Below, piece after piece: positions 1 through 7,587 of a stretch of 21,371 bases of DNA. The translations under genes were made by a program, and so were the position numbers. Positions within the stretch are counted from its first letter, which is position 1. Each line of letters begins with the position of its first letter. The notes beneath the pieces were generated by a model. It saw only the letters and a list, made by a program, of their open reading frames with translations. It did not search any database and was not told the origin of the DNA. Origin of the DNA: an uncultured Actinomycetes bacterium (GTDB lineage: Bacteria; Actinomycetota; Actinomycetes; Nanopelagicales; Nanopelagicaceae); NCBI GenBank assembly GCA_903901905.1, contig CAIUSQ010000189.1:1-21371 (forward strand), given 5' to 3'.

Positions 1-1
1 A

Positions 2-511
2 GATATTAAAAAAGTAACTATTCGCACACATGAAGCCTGTATCCGTATCATCGATAAAAAGGGTCCATTAAATAACCCAGCTGATCGTGATCACTGTATT
101 CAATACATGGTTGCAGTGCCACTAATTTTTGGTCGCTTAACTGCTCGTGATTACGAAGATGACATCGCATCAGATCAACGCATTGATGATCTACGCGAGA
201 AGATCATCTGCGTTGAAGATACAAGTTTTTCTGCTGACTACCATGATCCAGAAAAGCGCTCAATTGCTAACGCATTAACAATCGAGTTCAACGATGGTTC
301 AAAATTTGATGAGGTGGTCGTCGAATATCCAATTGGTCACGCTCGTCGTCGCACCGAAGGTATTCCACTTCTGATTGAGAAGTTCAAGACAAACCTTGCT
401 CGAATTTATGACAAAAAGCAGCAAGATGCGATTTTGGAGATTTCACTAGATTACGACAAGTTGGCAGCAACGCCTGTCAACGAGTACTTAGATCTATTAG
501 CTAAGAGTTGA
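2..511 (+). CDS. prpD: 2-methylcitrate dehydratase (PrpD), C-terminal part, 5' truncated by window edge
   Basis: This is the last 169 codons of a MmgE/PrpD-family protein; full-length members have roughly 480-500 residues, so about two thirds is missing off the left edge. The reading frame is open from base 2, and the first in-frame ATG at 107 is internal, not a start. Recognisable PrpD C-terminal signatures are GPLNNPADRDHC, the run around IFGRLTARDYEDD, ADYHDPEKRSIANAL, and the end motif VNEYLDL. The family dehydrates 2-methylcitrate to 2-methyl-cis-aconitate in the cytosolic methylcitrate cycle, which converts propionyl-CoA plus oxaloacetate to pyruvate and succinate. Its stop codon lies 11 bp inside the convergent aldehyde dehydrogenase gene, and there is no room for a terminator between them. 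The family call is firm; the prpC and prpB partners would lie outside the window. Confidence 0.93.
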   Translation, partial: DIKKVTIRTHEACIRIIDKKGPLNNPADRDHCIQYMVAVPLIFGRLTARDYEDDIASDQRIDDLREKIICVEDTSFSADYHDPEKRSIANALTIEFNDGSKFDEVVVEYPIGHARRRTEGIPLLIEKFKTNLARIYDKKQQDAILEISLDYDKLAATPVNEYLDLLAKS

Positions 512-1928
512 TATTAGACATCACATGCTTAATGCGTGTGTAGTCTTCAAAACCGTAGGCTGAAAGATCTTTTCCATACCCTGATTGCTTGAATCCACCA
601 TGTGGCATTTCGGCAACAAATGGCATGTGGGCATTGATCCAACAAACACCAAAGTCTAAATTCTTGGTTACTCGCATTGCTGTTCCATGATCTTTAGTCC
701 AAACAGATGCTGATAATGCAAGGTCGACACCGTTTGCCATGGTGAGGGCTTCTTCTTCAGTGGTGAATTTTTGCATAGTGATGATTGGCCCAAAAACCTC
801 TTCTTGGATTAACTCATCGCTTTGGCGAAGATCTGAAATTATTGTTGGTTCAAAGAAGTAACCAGGACGATTAATTGGTTTGCCACCAATTTGAATCTTT
901 GCATGCGCAGGTGCGTTGTCTACATACTCCTTAACGCGATCAAAGTGTGCGGCGCTATTTAGTGGACCCATGAAGACGTCTTCTTCAGGGTTTCCAACTT
1001 TAATGTTGTTTTTAATGTAGTCAGAAAGCATTTTTACAAACTTGTCATAAACGCCGGCTTGAACCAAAACTCTGTTACCTGATGTGCAGTCCTGTCCAGC
1101 ATTAAACAGACCAGCAGAGGCGATACCGGCCGCAGCTGCCTCTAAATCTGCATCATCAAAGACAATAACAGGGGCCTTGCCACCCAGTTCTAAGTGAACG
1201 CGCTTCACATCTTTTGCTGCAGAGGCTGCAACTTCCATTCCCGCGCGCACAGAACCGGTGATAGAAACCATCTGTGGCACATCGTGTTCAATCATCGCTT
1301 TGCCTGCATGGCGATCTCCACAAACAATATTTATAACACCGGCTGGTAAAAACTCATTCATTAGCTCTGCCATCCACACAGTAGAAGCAGGAGTTGTTGT
1401 ACTTGGCTTTAAGACAACCGTGTTACCTGCTGCAATTGCAGGGGCCCACTTCCATACAGCCATCATCAGTGGATAGTTCCATGGCGTAATTTGCGCGCAA
1501 ACACCAACTGGCTCACGGCGAATATAAGAAGTCATACCAGTCATGTACTCACCAGCAGATTTTCCTTCTAACAAACGCGCAGCACCGGCAAAAAAGCGTA
1601 TGTGATCAATTGTTGGTGGCAGTTCATCAGATCGAGTAACGGCAATTGGTTTACCTGTATTTTCACATTCGATCGCAACAATCTCATCGATGCGGGCTTC
1701 CATGGCATCTGCAATCTTTAGAAGCGCTCTTTGGCGCACAGATGGTGTTGTCTCTTTCCAAATTACAAATGCATCTGCAGCAGCCTTCATGGCCGCATTC
1801 ACATCGTCAGTTGAGGAATCAGGAGCTGTTGCATATACCTGTCCAGTTGATGGGTTAAATACCTTTACAGTTTTTCCACTCTTTGCTGGCACGCTCTTGC
1901 CATTTATTACGTTTAGAAATTCTTTCAT
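501..1928 (-). CDS. NAD-dependent aldehyde dehydrogenase, gamma-aminobutyraldehyde / betaine-aldehyde dehydrogenase type
   Basis: A 475-aa ALDH-superfamily enzyme, the usual full length. It should oxidise an aldehyde to a carboxylate with NAD(P)+ in the cytosol. Visible motifs are PWNYP with oxyanion Asn151, cofactor Lys174 in VVLKPS, the general base Glu247 in LELGGKAP, and the nucleophile Cys281 in GQDCTSGNR. The overall sequence resembles the PatD/betaine-aldehyde branch (for example the ENTGKP and LLEGKSAGEY regions), so 4-aminobutanal or a related amino- or trimethylamino-aldehyde is a reasonable guess, but substrate cannot be fixed from sequence. The start is ATG at 1928 with an AGGAG-type ribosome site just upstream (in 1929-1939). 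It is the last gene of the catabolic/transport block, 11 bp after the ABC ATPase gene, and its 3' end overlaps prpD on the opposite strand. Confidence 0.9.
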   Translation of the reverse strand: MKEFLNVINGKSVPAKSGKTVKVFNPSTGQVYATAPDSSTDDVNAAMKAAADAFVIWKETTPSVRQRALLKIADAMEARIDEIVAIECENTGKPIAVTRSDELPPTIDHIRFFAGAARLLEGKSAGEYMTGMTSYIRREPVGVCAQITPWNYPLMMAVWKWAPAIAAGNTVVLKPSTTTPASTVWMAELMNEFLPAGVINIVCGDRHAGKAMIEHDVPQMVSITGSVRAGMEVAASAAKDVKRVHLELGGKAPVIVFDDADLEAAAAGIASAGLFNAGQDCTSGNRVLVQAGVYDKFVKMLSDYIKNNIKVGNPEEDVFMGPLNSAAHFDRVKEYVDNAPAHAKIQIGGKPINRPGYFFEPTIISDLRQSDELIQEEVFGPIITMQKFTTEEEALTMANGVDLALSASVWTKDHGTAMRVTKNLDFGVCWINAHMPFVAEMPHGGFKQSGYGKDLSAYGFEDYTRIKHVMSNINS

Positions 1929-1939
1929 AGACGTGCTCC

Positions 1940-3703
1940 TTATTTAAGAGTTGGTGTGTGCTGCAGTAAACGGTTTGTGTATTCAGCCTTTGGAGAGTTG
2001 AAGACCTCATCAAGGCCGCCATATTCCACGATAGTTCCTTTGCGCATAACTGCAACACGGTTTGCGATGCTTCTGGTTAATGCAAGGTTATGGGTTACGA
2101 AAAGCATTGCAACCGATGTTGAGCTCTGTAGATTTTTTAGAGTTTCAATAACCGACGCCTGAACAGAAACATACAGCGCAGATGTAATCTCGTCACAGAC
2201 AAGAAGCTTTGGTTCTGCAGCAAGTGCGCGGGCAATTGCTACGCGCTGGCGCTCACCACCAGATAGTTGGTCTGGGAAGGAAGTAGTAATTGCATGGGGA
2301 AGTGAAACTAGATCAAGAAGTTCTTTAACTCTTGCATCGGCCGCACTTCCCTTCATTCCAAAAAACAGTTCTAACTGCCGTGAAATCGTGGAACCGATTG
2401 GCCTGCGTGGATTTATAGATGCGTAAGGACTTTGGAAGATGTATTGAATATCTCGACGCTCTTCTTTTTTGCGTTCAAGAGCATGCTTGCCTAGAGGATT
2501 GCCAAAGTAGGAGATTTCACCTTTATAGTCATCGTGAAGGCCGCCGATGCAACGAGAAAGTGTTGTCTTTCCGGATCCAGATTCGCCCACGAGTGCAACA
2601 CATTCACCTGGTTGGATATGAATGTTTGTATCAAAGAGAACTTGGCGTGATCCATAGAATCCATCAAGATTATTGATGCCCAACAGAGGTTGCGCTGATG
2701 CCGAGATGCTCTCTCGCTCTATGCGCGCTGTTGCAACAATCTTTGTTGAATCCTTATGTCGATGGCAGTTGACGTTATGAGAGGCAGAAATCTTCGTCAA
2801 CTCTGGAACGCTTTGGCTGCATATTGATTGCGCGTCGGCACATCGTGGAGCAAATGCACATCCTGATGGTCGATCCCAAGGCATTGGTGCATATCCAGAT
2901 ATTCCAAGAATTTGATTACGCCCGGCAATATCGGGGAGCGCGCGGATTAAACGGCGTGTATATGGGTGAATTGAGTTGAAGAAGATCTCGTCTCGGTTTC
3001 CACTTTCCACAATTCGCCCTGCATACATAACAGCCACATTGTCGGCAAGTTCGGAGACAACTGCTAAATCATGAGAAACATATAGAGCTGCAACGCCGTG
3101 TTCGCGGCACAAGGCGCGAATCGTTGCTAAAACCTTTGACTGTGTTGTTACATCAAGTCCAGTCGTTGGCTCATCACAGACTATAACTTTTGGACGACAT
3201 GCAAATGCAATAGCAATTGCCACTCTCTGTTGTTGGCCACCAGATAGCTGATGAGGATAGCGCCTCAGGAAATCTGTATCACTTGGCAGTGCGACCTCTT
3301 TTAAAACTTCACGCACACGGGCCATATGAACGTCGTGATCCACATCTGGCTGATGCTTTTCAAGTGATTCTAAAATCTGCTTTTCAATTCTAAGGCCTGG
3401 GTTAAGAGCAGTACCTGGATCTTGGGGAACATAAGCAATAGTTCCACCGCGCAATGATCGAAGCATTTTGTCATCGGCGCCAATGATTTCATTGCCATCA
3501 ACCAAAATAGACCCAGATTCAATAACTGCACCTTTGCGAGTATGACCTAACAAAGCCATAGATACCGTTGTCTTACCAGAACCTGATTCTCCAACTAGAC
3601 CAAGAATTTGACCGGATTGAATCTCAAAAGAAATCTTCTCAACGATCTTTATTCCACCGCGAGTAATTGCGATATCTACATTCGAAAGCTTAACAACGCT
3701 CAT
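1940..3703 (-). CDS. Fused double ATP-binding protein of a dipeptide/oligopeptide-type ABC importer (DppD-DppF fusion)
   Basis: A 587-aa protein with two complete ABC ATPase domains in tandem, replacing the usual separate DppD and DppF. NBD1 has Walker A at residues 38-46 (GESGSGKTT), signature LSGGQQQR near 153, and Walker B CDEPTTGLD ending at Asp184. It is followed by the Cys-containing oligopeptide-transporter C-terminal extension (Cys282, 288, 295, 313), which in DppD-type proteins can hold an iron-sulfur cluster. NBD2 has Walker A at 373-381, LSGGERQR near 480 and Walker B CDEITSAL, but the D-loop residue 511 is Tyr where Asp is expected; NBD2 lacks the Cys extension. It powers import with the two permeases just upstream, whose downstream gene overlaps this start by 4 bp (ATGA). 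The fusion architecture is common in this transporter family; the Tyr is odd. Confidence 0.93.
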   Translation of the reverse strand: MSVVKLSNVDIAITRGGIKIVEKISFEIQSGQILGLVGESGSGKTTVSMALLGHTRKGAVIESGSILVDGNEIIGADDKMLRSLRGGTIAYVPQDPGTALNPGLRIEKQILESLEKHQPDVDHDVHMARVREVLKEVALPSDTDFLRRYPHQLSGGQQQRVAIAIAFACRPKVIVCDEPTTGLDVTTQSKVLATIRALCREHGVAALYVSHDLAVVSELADNVAVMYAGRIVESGNRDEIFFNSIHPYTRRLIRALPDIAGRNQILGISGYAPMPWDRPSGCAFAPRCADAQSICSQSVPELTKISASHNVNCHRHKDSTKIVATARIERESISASAQPLLGINNLDGFYGSRQVLFDTNIHIQPGECVALVGESGSGKTTLSRCIGGLHDDYKGEISYFGNPLGKHALERKKEERRDIQYIFQSPYASINPRRPIGSTISRQLELFFGMKGSAADARVKELLDLVSLPHAITTSFPDQLSGGERQRVAIARALAAEPKLLVCDEITSALYVSVQASVIETLKNLQSSTSVAMLFVTHNLALTRSIANRVAVMRKGTIVEYGGLDEVFNSPKAEYTNRLLQHTPTLK

Positions 3704-4566
3704 TCTTTGCCCTTTCGATCGATACCAATCGCAGCTTTTGCAAAGGAGTCGGTAATGAAGTTAACGCCAATTGTGAACAAAGCAATCGCAGCAATAGGAG
3801 CCAATACACCCCATGGCTGAACAGTTAGGGAGCCTCGGTTTTCATTGATCATCAAACCCCAGTCCGCAGCAGGTGGCTGTAAACCAAGTCCTAAGAAACT
3901 TACTGCTGCGACTAAACCAATTGAATAAGTCATACGCAGACCAAACTCAACTAAAAGGGGAGAAGTGACGTTAGGCAGTAACTCACTAATAATGATTCTT
4001 TGACGTTTTTCTCCCACTGCAATTGCAGCTTTAATGAAGTCTCTTTCCATAACCTCAGCTGCTGCTGCTCTAATAATTCGAGCAGTTCGAGGAGCATGCG
4101 TGAATCCCACTGTCACTGCAATTAAGAAGATGCTTGTACCAAAGCCTGAAACAACTAGAAGGACAAATACGATCTGTGGAAATGCGAGCAAAATATCGTT
4201 TGCTCGCATAATCAAACCATCTGTTCGTTTCTTAGCAGAGGCTGCAAACAACCCAATCAAAAGTCCAAGCCCTACACCCAAAACTGTTGAGATAAAGGAA
4301 AGCCCAATAATTGATCGACCACCACTTAAAAAGCGAGAATAAACATCTCGACCAAAGTAATCAGCGCCCAGCATCAAAGTGTCAGATCGTGGTGCATTTG
4401 GTACATCAACAAACTCATCAAATGTATATGGTGCAAAAAATGGACCAAAGATTGCCAAGAATAGAATTCCAAGAACGATGGCGCCACCCAGCCTTGCGTA
4501 GCCCTGTTTAAATGTAAGAGCAACTAAAGTACGGAACTGAGATTTAGGCTTCATTTTCTTTTCCAT
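3700..4566 (-). CDS. ABC importer permease, DppC/OppC type
   Basis: A 288-aa inner-membrane permease of the peptide/nickel (family 5) ABC importer class. A first membrane segment spans about residues 27-47, followed by the characteristic loop LGADYFGRDVYSRFL (66-80; usual form LGTDxxGRDxxSR), further hydrophobic spans at about 86-108, 131-153 and 210-230, and one near 253-272. The cytoplasmic EAA coupling region lies at about 178-200 (KAAIAVGEKRQRI...ELLPN), and the family motif SFLGLGLQPPAADWG at 223-237. It should pair with the DppB-type permease encoded immediately upstream. The start ATG at 4566 overlaps the upstream stop by one base (TAATG), and GGAGAT sits a few bases before it, consistent with translational coupling. 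Substrate is not predictable from the permease alone; members of this class carry peptides, sugars, nickel and other compounds. Confidence 0.94.
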   Translation of the reverse strand: MEKKMKPKSQFRTLVALTFKQGYARLGGAIVLGILFLAIFGPFFAPYTFDEFVDVPNAPRSDTLMLGADYFGRDVYSRFLSGGRSIIGLSFISTVLGVGLGLLIGLFAASAKKRTDGLIMRANDILLAFPQIVFVLLVVSGFGTSIFLIAVTVGFTHAPRTARIIRAAAAEVMERDFIKAAIAVGEKRQRIIISELLPNVTSPLLVEFGLRMTYSIGLVAAVSFLGLGLQPPAADWGLMINENRGSLTVQPWGVLAPIAAIALFTIGVNFITDSFAKAAIGIDRKGKE

Positions 4567-5606
4567 TATTGATCTCCATCCATTGCTGCAAAGACATCAC
4601 TGGTGTCATTTTTTCTTGCATGCTTTGTACGAAGCCGTGGAGTAGACAAAATTGTTCCAATATCGGCCAAGATATTGAGGACTACATATAGAGCGGCAAT
4701 CATTAATGTTATTGCCTGAACAATTGGAAGATCACGCGCCTTTACCGAATCAATCATTACTGTTCCAATTCCAGGATAAGCAAAGACGGCTTCAACAACA
4801 ACGACACCACCTGCAAGCCAAGCAAGTTGCAGGGCAATCACCTGAATCGTTGGAGCAATTGCATTTGGTAGAGCATGCCGCAAAATTACTGTTCGCTCTG
4901 ACAAGCCTTTTAGGCGAGCCATCTGAATATATTCAGACTCCATGACTTCGATCATCGATCCGCGCATGATTCGAGAAACATATGGTGTTACAGCCAAAAT
5001 CAATGTCAGTGATGGCAAAACCAAAGACATTGGATCTGCCCAAGCTAACGTTCCGGGTTCAACAAAGGAGATTGCAGGGAAGATTTGAAAGATGTTAGTT
5101 GCAAGTAGGAAGACAACAAAGATGGCGACCACAAACTCTGGAAGAGAAGCAAGTACGAGCGTGACAAGGGAGCTGACATTGTCAAAAATCTTTCCTCGTC
5201 TAACTGCAGCGTATGTTCCAATAAGAATTGAAAGAGGAATAGCAACAATTCCAGAAGATGCCATCAAAATCAGAGTATTTTGAATTCGCTCTCCGAGAAT
5301 TGCTGACACAGATGTTTCACCTGTCAGGGTCATACCAAAATCTAAACGCAACGCATCACTAGCCCAACTAAAGTATTGAACCCACAAAGGATCATCCAGA
5401 TTTAGCTGCTCTCTAATTGCAGCTAAGCGCTCTGGTGTTGCTGTGTTTGCCAGATAAGAAACAGCAGCATCGCCAGGTAACGCCTGTGTGGCCATAAAGA
5501 CTAAAACTGTAAGAGCGATAATGATTGGGATTCCAGCCAAAATGCGGCCCAAAGCAAAGAGCAGTAATCCACCTTGGTTAAAGAAATCCCGAATTTTGCT
5601 CATCAT
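4566..5606 (-). CDS. ABC importer permease, DppB/OppB type
   Basis: A 346-aa permease, typical of DppB-class proteins in length and layout. It has a first membrane segment at about residues 20-42, then the periplasm-facing region with PGDAA and LNLDDPLWVQYFSW (69-82), as in other DppB proteins. Membrane spans follow at about 112-134, 145-170, 193-211, 250-272 and 297-318. The EAA coupling loop is at 229-250 (ARLKGLSERTVILRHALPN), which contacts the ATPases, and the motif EAVFAYPGIG at 272-281 is characteristic. The last roughly 25 residues are hydrophilic and cytoplasmic. Two adjacent Met codons are possible starts; the first at 5606 overlaps the upstream stop by one base. It forms the membrane channel together with the DppC-type protein encoded next and is powered by the fused ATPase. 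Confidence 0.94.
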   Translation of the reverse strand: MMSKIRDFFNQGGLLLFALGRILAGIPIIIALTVLVFMATQALPGDAAVSYLANTATPERLAAIREQLNLDDPLWVQYFSWASDALRLDFGMTLTGETSVSAILGERIQNTLILMASSGIVAIPLSILIGTYAAVRRGKIFDNVSSLVTLVLASLPEFVVAIFVVFLLATNIFQIFPAISFVEPGTLAWADPMSLVLPSLTLILAVTPYVSRIMRGSMIEVMESEYIQMARLKGLSERTVILRHALPNAIAPTIQVIALQLAWLAGGVVVVEAVFAYPGIGTVMIDSVKARDLPIVQAITLMIAALYVVLNILADIGTILSTPRLRTKHARKNDTSDVFAAMDGDQ

Positions 5607-6757
5607 TAAGCCCTATTGATTCCCTCTAGTGAACCCGCGATCTTCTCATCAATAATAACAAGAGTTCGAGCCCCATCACCTTTTCGTAAACGTTCAAATG
5701 CAGCTTCTATGCCATTCAAATCAGTTACGTGTGAAACAACATCTGCGACGTTAATTCTTCCTTCACCGGCCATTGCAATCATCTGAGGAAGCTCCACCGG
5801 CACATTTGCAGATCCATAAAGTGATCCCTTTAGACCTTTTTCAGATAAGAACTCAATAGCAGGAATAGAAACTTCAACTCCGCGGGGAGCAAGCCCAACA
5901 ACAATTGCTGTTGCACCTGCTCGAATAACATCCCATGCCGTACGAATTGTCTCTGGGCGACCTACAACTTCAAATGCATGATCGACTCCACCTGGAACGA
6001 TCGCCATAACATCTGCAACAACGTTTTTCTTTGATGCATCAACAACGTGAGTTGCTCCATGCTTTCTTGCGCGCTCTAGGTTAGCTGGTTGCATATCTAC
6101 GGCGATGATTTTGCTTGCACCGGCAAGACGAGCACCAGCGACAACTTGCAGACCAACACCGCCACAACCGATGACTGCAACAGTTTCACCGATCTGTACC
6201 TTTGCAGCATTTCGTACGGCACCAATACCTGTCATTACGCCACATCCAAGTAATGCTGCTTGCCATAACGGCACATCTGCTTGAACAGGAACTGCTGAAC
6301 CTGCAGGCACGACTGCTTTTTCTGCAAAGCAAGAGACAAAGTTAAAGTGGCGAAGTTCTGTGCCATTTTTCTCGTGAAGGCGAGATGTTCCATCTAATAA
6401 GTTACCTGTGTAGGCGTGTTCTCCGGCAACTTCGCACAAATTAAAGCGAGTAGCGATGCACTCTTTACATTGGCGACAAGGAGGCACAAAGTTAAATGCA
6501 ACGCGATCGCCAACTTTTACGTTAGTAACTCCTGCGCCGATTTCTTCAACGACTCCAGCACCTTCGTGGCCCAAAATGATTGGCCAGCGAGTTGTTCCAA
6601 GGTTTCCATCGGCTAAGTGAACATCTGAGTGACAGACACCAGCAGCAGCGATGCGCACAAGAATCTCACCGGCTTTTGGAGCATCTAGATCTACATCTGC
6701 GATCTCAATTGGTGAGTTACCTCGCGTTATCGCCGCTTTGATTGTTTGCTTACTCAT
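5606..6757 (-). CDS. Zinc-dependent, NAD-type alcohol dehydrogenase (MDR superfamily)
   Basis: A 383-aa medium-chain alcohol dehydrogenase, which should interconvert an alcohol and its aldehyde. Catalytic-zinc ligands are visible at Cys42 (GVCHSD), His64-Glu65 (GHEGAG) and Cys172 (LLGCGVMTG). A structural-zinc cluster has four cysteines at 94, 97, 100 and 108. The Rossmann motif GCGGVG is at 197-202, and the acidic residue in AVDMQ after the second strand suggests NAD rather than NADP. It resembles the class III/arylalcohol-like branch (structural zinc, residue pattern GHEGAGVVEEIG). Its start overlaps the enoyl-CoA hydratase stop by one base, and its stop overlaps the permease start by one base, so it is locked inside the operon. 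It probably oxidises an alcohol intermediate whose aldehyde is passed to one of the two ALDHs; the exact substrate is unknown. Confidence 0.91.
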   Translation of the reverse strand: MSKQTIKAAITRGNSPIEIADVDLDAPKAGEILVRIAAAGVCHSDVHLADGNLGTTRWPIILGHEGAGVVEEIGAGVTNVKVGDRVAFNFVPPCRQCKECIATRFNLCEVAGEHAYTGNLLDGTSRLHEKNGTELRHFNFVSCFAEKAVVPAGSAVPVQADVPLWQAALLGCGVMTGIGAVRNAAKVQIGETVAVIGCGGVGLQVVAGARLAGASKIIAVDMQPANLERARKHGATHVVDASKKNVVADVMAIVPGGVDHAFEVVGRPETIRTAWDVIRAGATAIVVGLAPRGVEVSIPAIEFLSEKGLKGSLYGSANVPVELPQMIAMAGEGRINVADVVSHVTDLNGIEAAFERLRKGDGARTLVIIDEKIAGSLEGINRA

Positions 6758-7587
6758 TATTTACCTTTTCCTTTGGTATCTAGACTTTCTTCGAACCGTG
6801 CATCACGCCAAGCCAGAGCTTGTTTTAAACCTTCTTTACGGACAATGTCATCAAACTCTTTTTGTTCTGGACTGTCACTGCCATTGAGAATTGCTGATAC
6901 ATCCATGTTTGCACTAATTGCCTGACGAATACCTGTTGCCTCTTGTGCGCGAATCAACCCAATTTTTGTAAGGCGCAAAGTTGAAAGGGGAGTAGGTGCA
7001 ATCTTCTTAATCAGGGCTCGAACCTCATCGTGCAAGCTTTCCTCACTGACAACCTTGTTAATCAATCCAATGCGCAAAGCCTCTTCTGCATCAATTGTGT
7101 CACCAGTAAACAAAAGCTCATTAGTTTTCTTTTGCCCGATAATAAATGGCATCAAAAGCGTTGCAGGACCTGAACCATATTTAACTTCCGGCTCACCAAA
7201 CTTTGCTTTATCTGTTGCAATAATCATGTCGCAGGCCATCGCCAATTCGCATCCGCCCGCCAAGACCCATCCATGAACAGCTGCAATAGTTGGCTTTGGG
7301 AAAGACCACAACTGCATTGTTAGAGAAACATCGTCTTCCAAAATTCCGTGCCAGCGCAACGCTCCACTGATCTCATCTTCAGCCAATTCAGATAAGTCAT
7401 ACCCGCTAGAAAAAGCACGGCCATTGGCCGTAAGAACCAAGACTTTCGTGTTGTTATCAACTGCTGCGCTGTTTAGCTCTGCACGCAGTTCATTAACCAT
7501 GTCATAGTTGATTGCATTTAACTTGTCAGGGCGATTGAGGGTGATCCAACGTGTTGGCCCTACTTGCTCAACTATTATCGTCTTCAT
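6757..7587 (-). CDS. Enoyl-CoA hydratase/isomerase (crotonase) family protein
   Basis: A 276-aa crotonase-fold protein, slightly longer than the usual ~260. The oxyanion-hole segments are at about residues 57-68 (RAFSSGYDLSEL) and 107-113 (WVLAGGC). Both acidic residues used by true hydratases are present with the family's 20-residue spacing: Glu114 in GGCELAMACD and Glu134 in FGEPEV (compare Glu144/Glu164 of mitochondrial crotonase). This supports syn-addition of water to a 2-enoyl-CoA, although crotonase relatives do many reactions and the segment after Glu134 (GSGPATLLMPF) departs from the common GAGGTQRL. The gene abuts the acyl-CoA synthetase gene with no gap and overlaps the alcohol dehydrogenase by one base. 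In context it probably acts on the CoA thioester made by the synthetase or on the substrate of the Ccr-like reductase. Confidence 0.9.
   Translation of the reverse strand: MKTIIVEQVGPTRWITLNRPDKLNAINYDMVNELRAELNSAAVDNNTKVLVLTANGRAFSSGYDLSELAEDEISGALRWHGILEDDVSLTMQLWSFPKPTIAAVHGWVLAGGCELAMACDMIIATDKAKFGEPEVKYGSGPATLLMPFIIGQKKTNELLFTGDTIDAEEALRIGLINKVVSEESLHDEVRALIKKIAPTPLSTLRLTKIGLIRAQEATGIRQAISANMDVSAILNGSDSPEQKEFDDIVRKEGLKQALAWRDARFEESLDTKGKGK

Noticed and set aside
4034..4342. A 102-residue plus-strand open frame inside the DppC-type permease gene
   Set aside because: The permease is well supported by family motifs; this frame is its antisense shadow.
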